The position numbers were made by a program, and so were the translations under genes. The notes under the pieces were generated by a model. The model searched no databases. It was not told the DNA's origin and saw nothing but the letters and a program-made list of their open reading frames with translations. Positions 53,162 through 64,000 of a stretch of DNA of 64,000 bases are shown piece by piece (positions within the stretch are counted from its first letter, which is position 1; each line of letters begins with the position of its first letter). The stretch comes from Saitoella complicata NRRL Y-17804 (taxonomy: Eukaryota > Ascomycota > Saitoellomycetes > Saitoellales > Saitoellaceae), in contig NW_017566992.1 in the NCBI RefSeq assembly GCF_001661265.1, positions 1,038,892 to 1,102,891 of the forward strand, in the 5' to 3' direction.

Positions 53162-53335
53162 GATCGTGGTGGTTGTGTTGGAGATGGATGGATGTATGCC
53201 CGCACCGCCCTCGCGTACTCGTCTCGGCTCCCGGTGTTGTGGGGCGGCACATCCGGTGCAGGGGCCAGGGCGGGGCACAGCTGCTGCGTACGACGTGCGA
53301 CGTGCCGGATCGAGCAATTTGGATACTGAACCAGG

Positions 53336-53811
53336 ATGGCGACATTACAGGCACGCTTAGAGGCGGGGAGCAATGAGTACCAGACCATTCAGAGAGGTAT
53401 GCCTTCTTGACCCGGAGCGCTCCGTGTTGTTGGCTGACTCAACGCGTGCAGATATGACCAACGCCGTCGGGAACAGACAACGGCTAGACTCCCAACTCCA
53501 AGAGAACAAGATCGTCCAGAAGGTTCCTGTTCCCACTCTCGTCTCCTCCTCGTTGTTAACATTTGCCGCAACAGGAATTCTCCCTCCTCGACGACTCCGC
53601 AAAAATCTACAAACTCATCGGTCCAGTCCTCGTAAAACAAGATAAACCAGAAGCAGTAACAAACATCGACAAGAGACTAGAATTCATCGAGGCTGAGATT
53701 AAGAGGGTAGAGGAGAAGTTGAAGGAGTTGCAGGAGAAGGGGGAGAGGAAGAAGGGGGAGTTGATTAAGATTCAGCAGATGATGCAGCAGGAGGCTGCGC
53801 CTAAGGCGTAG
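53336..53811 (+). CDS. Prefoldin subunit 6
   Basis: Three exons: 53336-53396, 53452-53522 and 53575-53811 (introns of 55 and 52 nt), giving 122 aa. Both helices of the beta-type prefoldin are present: ARLEAGSNEYQTIQRDMTNA and QRLDSQLQENKIVQKEF at the N-side, then SLLDDSAKIYKLIGPVLVKQ (the beta hairpin region) and the C-terminal coil KRLEFIEAEIKRVEEKLKEL. Prefoldin hands unfolded actin and tubulin to the CCT chaperonin in the cytosol. The gene is divergent from VPS4 with only 174 bp between the two start codons. Confidence 0.92.
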
Positions 53812-54053
53812 GGATGGAAGCATATCAAAAGAAGTAAGGTTGTATTACCAACTGAAACGGGAAGGGTCCCGGAGAACATGAGATGTCTGGCGGAGGAAGA
53901 CTGCTCCGAGTATGATCGCCATATCAAGTGGTTGAAGTGATTGTAAGAAATGTTTTATGCAAGGGTATGCTCTTGGATGCCTTCCCAACACAGATCCGCC
54001 CTTTTCCAAACGTCTGTTCACCTTCCTACCAACTGCCCACAGCAAGTGAGAGC

Positions 54054-54780
54054 TCATGCTTTAGACTTCTTCTCCTTCTTAGCCTTCTTCTCCTTCTTCT
54101 CCCCATCCTTCTTACTCTTCTTCTCCTCCGTCTTCGCCTTCTTAGCTTTCGGCGCATCCTCCATCTCAACATCTCCATCCCTCTCCTCTCCCTCGAAATC
54201 ACCCATAACTCCCGGATCACCCTTCCCGAACCCAATCGGCAAGAATCGCATTCTCATTCCTTCGGGTTGGACCTTTTTGGGGACCGAAAGATCACCTTCT
54301 GGGTATTGAATTTTTGGTAGGTCGACAGCTTCGGTCATCGTGATCGTTTTGGAGAATTTGGGCTCGTGTGCTATATGTCCCCCATTAGCTTCCACTACCC
54401 TTCACCCCAAGGAAAGATCACATACCAACAGTGTAGCCCTTATCCGTAGGAGCAATGAGCTTGAACTCCGCCTCCTCCTTAACATCCTCCTTCACACTCC
54501 ACCTCTTTCCCCCCACCTCGACCTCCCCACCTATCCGCTTCGTCTTGGCCGACACAGCCAGGGATTTGATCTCGGACATTTTCGTACCGGCGGGGACTTT
54601 AAAGAGCCATACTTCTTTGTCTTTTAGTGTAGATGCGGAGAGGAGGGACTTGGTTTTAGTGTCGAGGGGGGTGAAGCCGGCGGGTGGGGTGTAGACGTCT
54701 TCGGTGTCTGAGACATCTGAGTCTTCTTCGTCAGAGGAAACGAGTTCTTTTGAAAGGGTGGGTTCGGTGGAAGTCGACAT
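54054..54780 (-). CDS. RNA polymerase I subunit Rpa34 (RPA34.5)
   Basis: Two exons: 54426-54780 and 54054-54370, with a 55-nt intron, giving 223 aa. I start at MSTSTEPTLSKELVSSDEED, as upstream codons lack an ATG. After an acidic start the dimerisation core has PAGFTPLDTKT, EVWLFKVPAGTKMSEIKSLA, a beta-rich centre (KRWSVKEDVKEEAEFKLIAP), and across the splice HEPKFSKTITMTEAVDLPKI. The C-tail is Lys-rich (KKSKKDGEKKEKKAKKEKKS), as in Rpa34. With Rpa49 it forms the TFIIF-like heterodimer of Pol I in the nucleolus. The match is by layout and motifs, as this family diverges fast. Confidence 0.85.
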
Positions 54781-54942
54781 ATGGGTCTTCAATTGTATGA
54801 TGGGATGGGAAGGGTGATGATCTGAGTGGAGGTTGGTCTTGGTGGTTTTCCCTTATCGATAGCGAAAACTTTGGCACGTGCCCTGGGTTTGGCGGAGCGG
54901 TGCGAGAGGGAGGAGGTAACGAAGACAACCCACAGATCAACG

Positions 54943-57073
54943 ATGCCAAGTGAGATTGATCCGTGACTTTTATGAGGTCGTACTGATTGCTTTTACAGCT
55001 CCATTGAGTGCCATCGCCGTTCGCCGTGCTCTAGCCGCTGCAGCAGCGGCAGCAGCAGCTGCTGAGGCCGAGAAAGCCAAAACCGCTTCTCCCGTCGCTA
55101 ACATGGACATTGAGGTCGAACAAGCAGTTACATCTGAAGCTGTCGCCGCGCAATCACCCAAAACTCCAGCATCAAAGAAACGCCGCGCCATCGACACTCT
55201 TGCCGAAACACCCATCTACTCAACCCCCACCCCCACCGCCGAGGATGAGGAACCCGCTTACCTCTCACCCGTCGACCCTGCGGATGAGGAATCGATTGAG
55301 GAAGTTGCGGTTGTCGAGGCCGACTCTCCCGACTCGCCCAAGGCGAAGAGGAGAAAGGAGTCCTCTAGCGGCACTAATGAAAATGTTCCCCCGAGGGTGA
55401 AGTTGATGCAGGAGCTCAAGAGGCATGCAGAGGTAAATGAGGATAACTCGGCACTGTCGCCTGATGGCAAGAGCAGGGTTGTCGGGTTGAGGCGCGGGGA
55501 GACGTTGCCGGTGCAAGGAGAGGTGAGGGTGGGTCTGTTGCGTGGTGGTGCGTCGCTACTTGGGCATGAACTGAGATCAAAGGGTGGGTTTGAGTGGTAT
55601 GATGTTTATGCTCCGGGTACTGGGTCGTTGCCTGTTCTCGAATGCTTAGGGTCCGGGAAGGGAGCAGCGGGAAAGGTGGAAGACTTGCCTGCGTCGTTGC
55701 GGCAATTGTTGGAGAAGATTCCTGCAGGCAGCTTTGACGCTGTAGTTGCTATCACAGTGGAAAATATCGGGAGCGGGGTACAGCACGTCGACAAGGTCTG
55801 TCCACTTTTCAGGGGAATTTGGCAAGATCCGATTGCTGCAATCGAGGAGGATACCCCGACTGTCAACATTCCCGATACCTGGAAAGAAGCGGTCGCACCC
55901 ATTGTTCATCCCTCAACGAACGACAGACCAGTCGTTGTACTATGCGGCCCAAAAGCCGCAGGAAAATCTATGCTGTCGCGATATCTTGTCAACTCCCTCC
56001 TGAACGCATGCGACACGGCTGCATACTTGGACGCCGATCCTGGACAACCGGAATTTACGCCTGCTGGTTTACTCTCACTACAAGGACTCACGAAACCAAT
56101 ATTCGGCCCACCGTTCGTTCATAACACGGGGGAGGAATTAGTCAAAGCTCACTTCCTCGGCGCCACATCTCCGAAGGACGACCCAGGCCATTACCTCGAC
56201 TGTGTCGCAAACTTGGTCTCCGTCCACTCCAACGCCCCCTCGATCGCGACTGCACCCCTCGTTATCAACACCCCTGGCTGGACCAAGGGTACCGGGTTGG
56301 AGTTGTTGGAGTCCGTGATTGGATTGTCTAACGCGACACACGTCATCTTCCTCGGTGATCGCTTCGAGAGTGAGATCACGAGGATCGTTCCCTCAAATGT
56401 TGGTTTGTTTACTGTTGAAACGGCACATGAACTCGTTTCGCAGAACTCGAAGATGAGCGCGGCGGATAACCGGACGCTTGGGATGATTTCCTATTTCCAC
56501 TCGCTTGGCGGGAGTAAATGGGATTTTAGCACGTCGCTTGTTGGGTGGGCGCCTTGGGTTGTTGATTACACGGGTCCTGAGGCGGGTGTTGACGCACTCA
56601 CTGTACTCGGAGATGAGATTATGCCTGATGAGGTCGGACTCGCGGTGAATGGGACAGTTGTGGGCGTGGTACTCCTTGACGCTGCAGAGGGACAAGGGTT
56701 GACACAAGCTGTCGTAAGGGCTCAAGACGGATTACCGGTCCTGCCCACGGGAGGCGCACCACTCGACCCTCAGACGAGCCAATGCGTCGGCCTAGCGATC
56801 ATCAGAGGTATCGATACCGCCAAACAACAACTCCAACTCCTCACCCCCATCGAGCCCTCAATCCTCGAAGATGCGGTCACCAACAACCAGAAAGTGCTGT
56901 TGGTTCGCGGACAACTCGAACTGCCGGTCTGGCTCATGCTCGATGGTGATAAAGACGGTGTTGCGGGGCAGAAGTGGGGTGAGGTGCCGTATCTTAGTGT
57001 GGAGGAGAACTCGAGCTTTGGGAAGGCCTGGAGGCCGAGGAGGAATGTTATGCGTAGGAGTGCGCAGAGGTAG
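54943..57073 (+). CDS. GRC3: Polynucleotide 5'-kinase Grc3 (NOL9)
   Basis: Exon 1 is only 7 nt (54943-54949, ATG CCA A) and exon 2 is 54999-57073, with a 49-nt intron, giving 693 aa. The frame also opens upstream at a GTG inside the intron, which I reject. A poly-Ala run (about residues 13-23) and an acidic, basic-patched linker precede a beta-sandwich and the kinase: Walker A GPKAAGKSMLSRYL, YLDADPGQPEFTPAG and LVINTPGWTKGTGLELL, then a C-terminal domain. Grc3 phosphorylates the 5'-OH left by Las1 in ITS2 and acts in pre-rRNA processing and Pol I termination in the nucleolus. It is divergent from RPA34 with 162 bp between the start codons. Confidence 0.92.
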
Positions 57074-58505
<1,432 letters not shown>

Positions 58506-58603
58506 TAACGTAGACAACTGCAGGCCCAGAAATCTGGAGAAGCATTGGCCGACAACCTCGTACTCGACAAAACATTCTCATGTCAAGTCAATGGCCAACT
58601 TGA

Positions 58604-60868
58604 ATGACACATGGTAATATTTTCCTCAAGGCTTTCGAGCGGGCATACGCGAAACGATGGGCCACCCTATCTAGGCCTTCCAAGCCGGCGTCGCCTTCGC
58701 AGAAATGCACTTTCTGCCGGCACCATTCAGCAAGCTCAAAGAAGGGCCAGCACCCGCCCACTACTCTGCGACATAATGACCAGCTTCGTCGGAGGTACGC
58801 TTCCTCTGGATCAACAGCATTGTTCACGACGAATGAAGGGCAAACTTCTTCACCTCCGGCGCAAGCATCTACAACACACAAACCAATATCCCCAGCACGA
58901 AAAACCTTGCGAAATCTCTTTGTGCCAGGTTGGTTTGTCGTCTGGATTCGCGAAGTCTATTTCGACTACTCGGTGACTCCGCCCGTTCCTCGCCTGTACG
59001 ACCCTATGAGCAACCCACCAGAGTTGCTGGTCGCAGAGTCTGAGCTGAATTGGTTGCGCGACAACGGCTGGAACCTGGCCGACTATGAGCGTTGGATCAA
59101 GGCCTATCACGCAGACAGCACTGGAGAAGCTATCAGGATCATGGACGGATACGAATGGCCATCATTCCTGATTATGCAGGCATTGAAGAAGATTAAGTGC
59201 AATGCGCAAGACCTGGTTGCCATGTTCCATGTTATCGAGCATCAATGGGATAATCTCAACCTTCGAGATGACGACGTAATACAAAGAGTTCTTGATGGAA
59301 CTTGTCAGGATATAGAGGAGACCAGATTATACGAACGAGAACATGCGAAAGTGACGATCTGCGTACGGTTGATTGAACGAGCACGAACTATTGTACCGGT
59401 TATGCTGATCAGGATCGCTGAGCTGTGTCAAAGGTTCGAAATGAGAAAGAACTTCATCTGGAATCATATCTTGCTGCTAATTTCTAAGCCACCGGCCCAC
59501 ACTACTACACATGATGTTGGTCCCAGGGAAACAGAGGTCCCTGCGACGAATACAGCCTATGTACGAGCTGCACAGATTCTCATAAGGGAAACGATGGAGG
59601 AAAGGCATATCAGCATCAGTCATCGAGGATACAGGGCTCTTTCCATGACCACAGCCAGTCAGGGTGTCGAGAAGATGAAGCAGCTGTTTGACCAAATGAA
59701 AAGAGACGGCGTCAAGCCCGATGGGGGTCATTTGGCGCTATACGAGGCTTCAATTCTACATAGCGCTTCAAAACCAAGTCTTCACGAGGCGGGGAGTCCA
59801 TCACTGCCGATTGTTTCATCCCACGCAGGTCCGTGGGAGATGGCCGTAGCGAAGCTTCAGGCGGTACAGGATGCACGGACAACTCTTGCGCTTTTCGATC
59901 AACTCCGGTCAGAGACGCCTGAAACACCCCCCGACCTGTGGGCTTGGTATACACTGTTGGATAAAGTCAGAAAAGAAACAACTATCGACGGGGAAGCAAT
60001 GAAGCGTGTCTGGTTGAAGATTTTGGAAGACGGAGTTGTGCCGAATAGCTTGTTGATTTTTCAACTAATCCGCTCGCTGGGAGAAGACCTTGTCACTGCG
60101 AAATGGCTCCTAAAGGAAGCGAAGAAACTGTTCGGAATTCCAATGGATCACCGGATTGTCCGCGCCCTGCTTAAAATAATGCGCCGACAGGAGGATTTGA
60201 GAGATCTGTACTTCTTGGTCAAGCGGAATCCTGGTGGGGAGAATGATTGGTTCCCGGATGCCCACAGCTACAATGGCTTGATGAGGGCCCTAATATCTCG
60301 GAAGCGCTGGGGTGTTCCACCAGGACGACAGAGCAAAGAGATATGGGGATTCTATTGTGAGATGAGGGAGAAGGGCATCCTGCCGAATGGACCGGTGTTG
60401 CGGGCATTATGTGTTGCAGCGAGCGAGGGTTGGAGTAGTGGTATTGAGTGGGAGGCGGGTGTCCGGCCGCAGTTTACGGCCATTCGAGAGGTCCAAAATT
60501 GGATCGTGGACCCTAGGTACGAGCTAATGGACGATATCAACATCGCCCGATCATTACCACATCAGCGCACCTGCGATGCGCTGGCAAGGCTGTACGCGGA
60601 GACAAATATGACTGCAGACCTGATATTGCTGCTACAACTTATGGCCAGGTTGCGTTTGACACCAGATATCAGCACAATTTGCATGTTGGTGGTAATGGCG
60701 CAGGATTCTCGAAACCCAACCTTCATGGAAGAAGTCCAGGAGTTGATTGAAGAACTTTGGCCTTCGATGTATCCGACGCGAGAGCAGGTCAGGAACACAA
60801 GGGCTGCCTTGTATGATGGTCAAGCTATACATTCAGACTACAACCGCTACCGTAGAACTGAATATTAG
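58604..60868 (+). CDS. PPR-like mitochondrial protein
   Basis: A 754-aa intronless protein. The N-terminus (MTHGNIFLKAFERAYAKRWA) is basic and amphipathic, and RRRYASSGSTALF looks like a presequence cleavage region, so it is probably mitochondrial. The body is helical with pentatricopeptide-like repeats: VEKMKQLFDQMKRDGVKPDG, DARTTLALFDQLRSETPETP, WLKILEDGVVPNSLLIFQLI, SYNGLMRALISRKRWG with EIWGFYCEMREKGILPNGPV, and LLLQLMARLRLTPDISTICM. PPR proteins bind organelle RNA and act in its stability or translation. I cannot name the specific orthologue. The family call rests on repeat shape by eye. Confidence 0.75.
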   Translation: MTHGNIFLKAFERAYAKRWATLSRPSKPASPSQKCTFCRHHSASSKKGQHPPTTLRHNDQLRRRYASSGSTALFTTNEGQTSSPPAQASTTHKPISPARKTLRNLFVPGWFVVWIREVYFDYSVTPPVPRLYDPMSNPPELLVAESELNWLRDNGWNLADYERWIKAYHADSTGEAIRIMDGYEWPSFLIMQALKKIKCNAQDLVAMFHVIEHQWDNLNLRDDDVIQRVLDGTCQDIEETRLYEREHAKVTICVRLIERARTIVPVMLIRIAELCQRFEMRKNFIWNHILLLISKPPAHTTTHDVGPRETEVPATNTAYVRAAQILIRETMEERHISISHRGYRALSMTTASQGVEKMKQLFDQMKRDGVKPDGGHLALYEASILHSASKPSLHEAGSPSLPIVSSHAGPWEMAVAKLQAVQDARTTLALFDQLRSETPETPPDLWAWYTLLDKVRKETTIDGEAMKRVWLKILEDGVVPNSLLIFQLIRSLGEDLVTAKWLLKEAKKLFGIPMDHRIVRALLKIMRRQEDLRDLYFLVKRNPGGENDWFPDAHSYNGLMRALISRKRWGVPPGRQSKEIWGFYCEMREKGILPNGPVLRALCVAASEGWSSGIEWEAGVRPQFTAIREVQNWIVDPRYELMDDINIARSLPHQRTCDALARLYAETNMTADLILLLQLMARLRLTPDISTICMLVVMAQDSRNPTFMEEVQELIEELWPSMYPTREQVRNTRAALYDGQAIHSDYNRYRRTEY

Positions 60869-60938
60869 ATTTTGTGCTGGTTCATCCAAATGTCAGGGCA
60901 ACACCACAGTAAATCCATATAATCGTAGAACCGTTAAA

Positions 60939-61661
60939 CTACTTCCTCTTAGCGTCCCTCTCCTTCTGTGCCTTCAATGCAGACTTCTGTACGGACTCCG
61001 TGGCCTCCTTCTCGGCCAGCCTCTGCTTCGCCTTCGCCTCACGCTCCGCCTTAATCTTGGCCAACCGTGCCAGATCCGCCTTTGCTTGGTCGGTCTTTCC
61101 CTCGAGGTGCAACTTCCAGTATCTCGCCTGCTTCTCAGCCGCCTCCTTGGCTTCACGCTCACGACGGGACAACTCGCGCGGAGCCTCCATATCACTGATC
61201 TTCATCGCCGCCTTTTGGTTGCGATTTGGGTTCGCAACCTGGATGACCGGGGCGGCACTGGCCTTCTTTTGCTCTGCAAGTTGCATCTTGCGCATGGCCT
61301 CTCGTGCAGCCTCCTCATCGTCGGAGCCAGACTCATCGTCGGAACCGCTCTCCTCCTCAGAAGATGACTCCTCGTCAGATCCAGATCCTTTCTTAGAGCC
61401 CTCCTCGGAATCGTCATCCTCACTGTCAGAATCGTCGTTGCGGCGGCGGTTGGACGAGGACCACTTCTCGGGAGTAGAAACTGCGTAACCTGAGGGGAGA
61501 GAGTCAAACTCTCCGGCGTCACGAGAGAACTTGGAGCCACCACGGCCGCCACGCTTGGCCTTGGGAGGGGCACTGTGCAAGAAAGTCAGCAAAACAACAG
61601 CGAAGGCGACCTAGAAAGAAACGCACCGTCCGCCCTTAGCTACTTGCTTGTCTCTTGCCAT
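60939..61661 (-). CDS. PDAP1-like heat/acid-stable phosphoprotein
   Basis: Two exons: 61627-61661 and 60939-61572, with a 54-nt intron, giving 222 aa. The joined start is MARDKQVAKGGRAPPKAKRG. A Gly/Arg-rich N-terminus with FSRDAGEFDSL is followed by an acidic Ser tract (SDSEDDDSEEGSKKGSGSDE), then the conserved core VIQVANPNRNQKAAMKISDM with ELSRREREAKEAAEKQARYW, and a Lys/Ala-rich helical end. This matches the PDAP1 (28-kDa heat- and acid-stable phosphoprotein) family of eukaryotes, a mostly disordered protein linked to translation or mRNP control. The conserved core is a strong match; the molecular role is not settled even in other species. Confidence 0.85.
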
Positions 61662-62490
61662 ATTTGATCAGTTCACTCGATTATCTTCGTTACAGCAACC
61701 GATCGAGGGTCGATTGGGCAGCTGCAGTATCCCCACGCCACAACTGCGCCACGGTTAGCGGCAGAGAAGTTTTGTGGTTAAAGCTGTTCGCGTTCGCTGA
61801 CGCCGGGGAAGACCAGCAAGACCTTGTCCATTTGGCGATGCCGCTTGTCGACTGCGGCAGGCAGGGGAAGCCCTCTCGTCGTTCATTCTGTCCAGTTTGA
61901 ACTGTCAGGGATCTTCCTGTCTCTGCCGCGAACGCGGCGTCGTCTGACTGCCTGATTGCTGATCATTGACGCGTCGTCATGGTCGTATCTCCAGCAGCAC
62001 CGCTGCTTTTTTTGTAGAGTACACCCCGTTCATATCCACTGGTGTCTTGCCTACCACGGAGCCATCAGGGGAAATGACACGGGAGAGCAAAGGGAGTAAA
62101 ATCCCGACTATAAACCGCTTGATACCCGGTTGTTGTCATCGTAGCCTTTCTCATATGCTTCGCTCCCACTGCCCGAGGAGTGAAGGATAACATCGCAGCG
62201 AAACAGACCCCGCCCCACTTTAGGCATATACAGAGATAGCTAGCTAGCGATGCACAGAATACAAAGATGATCTCCTTCCCTCCGTCGCATCTCCGGATTA
62301 CCCCTCCTCCTCCTCCTCCTCCGACGCTGGGTTTCCGGGGGATTACTTTTCACACGCGCGGTCATTGGGTGCCGCTCGGCTGGAGGGAAATGTGACGGCG
62401 CTAAGTCGCAGCCCGCTGGGTACGTAAATTTGGGTCTTCTCCGCTGAACAGTTTCGATTCCCTAACCAATATCCCCCATACATAGCCACA
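61662..62490. promoter_or_regulatory. Long promoter region between PDAP1-like gene and aconitase (829 bp)
   Basis: This is the longest gene-free stretch in the window. It holds a perfect 14-nt inverted repeat GCCGCG-AA-CGCGGC at 61925-61938, an ACGCGT at 61969-61974, a TATAAA at 62109-62114 and a (CCT)6 microsatellite at 62303-62320. None of the reading frames here looks coding. The length and the number of sites fit a regulated aconitase promoter. Confidence 0.55.
62303..62320 (+). repeat. (CCT)6 microsatellite
   Basis: Six CCT units lie about 170 bp before the aconitase ATG. Pyrimidine tracts are common in fungal promoters of highly expressed genes. Confidence 0.85.
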
Positions 62491-64000
62491 ATGTTTAGGG
62501 CTCTCAAGACGGTATGTGCTCTGATCAATTGACCTCCTCGACGGTCGCTAACTGCTCTCCAGGCTTCCTCGGCCGCTCGCAACGTCCGCAGCTTGGCCAC
62601 TGTCGCCGATGCCTCTGGCAAGGTCCAGCTCTCCAACTTGGAGAAGGGCAAGTACATCAACTACGAGAAGCTCTCCGAGAACATTGACATCGTCCGTCAG
62701 CGTTTGAACCGGCCTCTCACTTACTCCGAGAAGGTCGTCTACGGTCACTTGGACAACCCCCACGAGCAGGACATTGAGCGTGGAAAGTCCTACCTCAAGC
62801 TCCGTCCCGACCGTGTCGCTTGTCAGGACGCTACCGCCCAGATGGCTATCTTGCAGTTCATGTCTGCTGGTATGCCCTCCGTCGCTGTCCCAACCACCGT
62901 CCACTGTGACCACTTGATCGAGGCCCAGGTTGGTGGTGTTAAGGACTTGGCCCGTGCCAAGGACATCAACAAGGAGGTCTACAACTTCTTGTCTACTGCT
63001 TGTGCTAAGTACAACATCGGTTTCTGGCGCCCTGGATCTGGTATCATCCACCAGATCATCCTCGAGAACTACGCTTTCCCCGGTGGTATGATGATCGGTA
63101 CCGACTCCCACACTCCTAACGGTGGTGGTCTCGGTATGATCGCTGTTGGTGTCGGAGGTGCTGACGCTGTCGACGTTATGGCCGACATTCCTTGGGAGTT
63201 GAAGTGCCCCAAGGTTATCGGTGTTAAGCTTACTGGTAAGCTTTCCGGCTGGACCGCTCCCAAGGACGTCATCTTGAAGGTCGCTGGTATCCTCACCGTC
63301 AAGGGTGGAACTGGTGCCATCGTCGAGTACTTCGGTCCTGGTGTCGACTCCCTTTCCTCCACTGGTATGGGTACCATCTGTAACATGGGTGCTGAGATCG
63401 GTGCTACCACCTCCATCTTCCCCTTCAACAAGTCCATGTCCGACTACTTGGTTGCTACTGGCCGTGAGTCCATCGCCAAGCACGCCCAGAAGTTCCAGCA
63501 CGTCCTTCGCGCTGACGAGGGTGCTGAGTACGACCAGGTCATCGAGATCAACCTCAACGAGCTCGAGCCCCACATCAACGGTCCCTTCACCCCCGACTTG
63601 GCCACTCCCCTCTCCAAGTTCGCTGAGACCGCCGAGAAGAACGGATGGCCCCTTGACTTAAAGGTTGGTTTGATCGGTTCCTGCACCAACTCTTCCTACG
63701 AGGACATGTCCCGTTCCGCTTCCATTGCGGACCAGGCTTTGGCTCACGGTCTTAAGGCCAAGTCTGGCTTCCTCGTCACCCCCGGTTCCGAGCAGATTCG
63801 TGCCACCATCGCCCGTGACGGTCAGCTCGAGACCTTTGAGAAGATTGGTGGTTCCGTCCTCGCCAACGCATGTGGTCCGTGCATTGGTCAGTGGGACCGT
63901 CGCGATGTTGAGAAGGGTACCCCCAACTCCATCTTCTCCTCCTACAACCGTAACTTCACTGGCCGTAACGACGCCAACCCCAAGACCCACTCTTTCGTCA
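62491..64000 (+). CDS. ACO1: Mitochondrial aconitase, 3' end cut by window edge
   Basis: Exon 1 is 62491-62511 (MFRALKT) and exon 2 runs from 62563 past the window end, with a 51-nt intron; about 486 of an expected 780 codons are present. The spliced start [20 protein letters not shown] is a presequence. Core motifs: [48 protein letters not shown], and the iron-sulfur cysteines in [14 protein letters not shown] and [11 protein letters not shown]. It turns citrate into isocitrate through cis-aconitate in the TCA cycle with a 4Fe-4S cluster. Codons are strongly biased (C-ending), as in the SCOT and alkaline phosphatase genes, pointing to high expression. Confidence 0.96.

Noticed and set aside
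55030-55065. GCA/GCG repeat at the GRC3 N-terminus as a microsatellite element
   Set aside because: It is an imperfect poly-Ala coding run, common in fungal proteins, without sign of a separate element.
62548-63573. 341-codon minus frame opposite aconitase
   Set aside because: Shadow of the highly biased aconitase coding sequence, with Val/Gly/Asp/Thr composition.

Overview
This is nuclear DNA from a filamentous or dimorphic fungus. Genes are dense and lie on both strands. Introns are short, mostly 43-60 nt, with GT...AG ends and CTGAC/CTAAC-like branch sites. Many start codons have A at -3. The gene set includes a CM1+PACT spindle-pole protein, Inp1, an N-terminally targeted mitochondrial aconitase and a soluble-type Dpm1. 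This fits Dikarya, and Inp1 favours an ascomycete. I cannot place the genus. I see no transposon, viral remnant, rRNA, convincing tRNA or CRISPR array.

Layout. 1-9.1 kb: the 5' part of an unknown acidic/basic protein, then a 1,671-aa pericentrin-like spindle-pole scaffold, a Tan1-type THUMP protein and an AlkA/Mag1-type DNA glycosylase. 9.4-19.7 kb is more accessory: a low-complexity LEA-like protein, a Dal5-type MFS permease, an OPT oligopeptide transporter, an unknown six-TM protein, a hidden small mitochondrial protein, and two small single-pass membrane proteins that both carry PY motifs. 19.9-31.8 kb: a DUF7918 protein, DNA polymerase iota with two UBMs plus a UBZ finger, Fcp1 CTD phosphatase, Mog1, a SprT/GCNA-like metalloprotease and an Rbd2-type rhomboid. 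32.6-45.2 kb: a formate/nitrite transporter, secreted or vacuolar alkaline phosphatase, MSH2, mitochondrial SCOT, an Inp1-like peroxisome protein and an Fmp25-like RCC1 mitochondrial protein. 45.3-64 kb is housekeeping: GAA1, a class-I glutamine amidotransferase, 3-hydroxyisobutyrate dehydrogenase, two small coiled-coil proteins, COX7a, VPS4, prefoldin 6, Pol I subunit RPA34, GRC3, DPM1, a PPR-like protein, a PDAP1-like protein and aconitase (cut by the window end).

How genes relate. Four genome-maintenance genes (glycosylase, Pol iota, SprT protease, MSH2) lie within about 31 kb but have separate promoters. GAA1 and DPM1 both serve GPI-anchor/mannosylation chemistry in the ER. RPA34 and GRC3, both tied to rRNA synthesis or processing, share a 162-bp divergent promoter. 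The transporter-rich block with two PY-motif membrane proteins suggests ubiquitin-ligase adaptors beside their possible clients; this is a hypothesis.

Most exon structures were rebuilt by hand from splice sites and reading-frame continuity. Noteworthy cases are a start codon split by an intron (COX7a), a 7-nt first coding exon (GRC3), three stop-free introns whose length is a multiple of 3 (the rhomboid, the FNT transporter and GAA1), and three poly-C tracts of 12-18 nt at regulatory positions.
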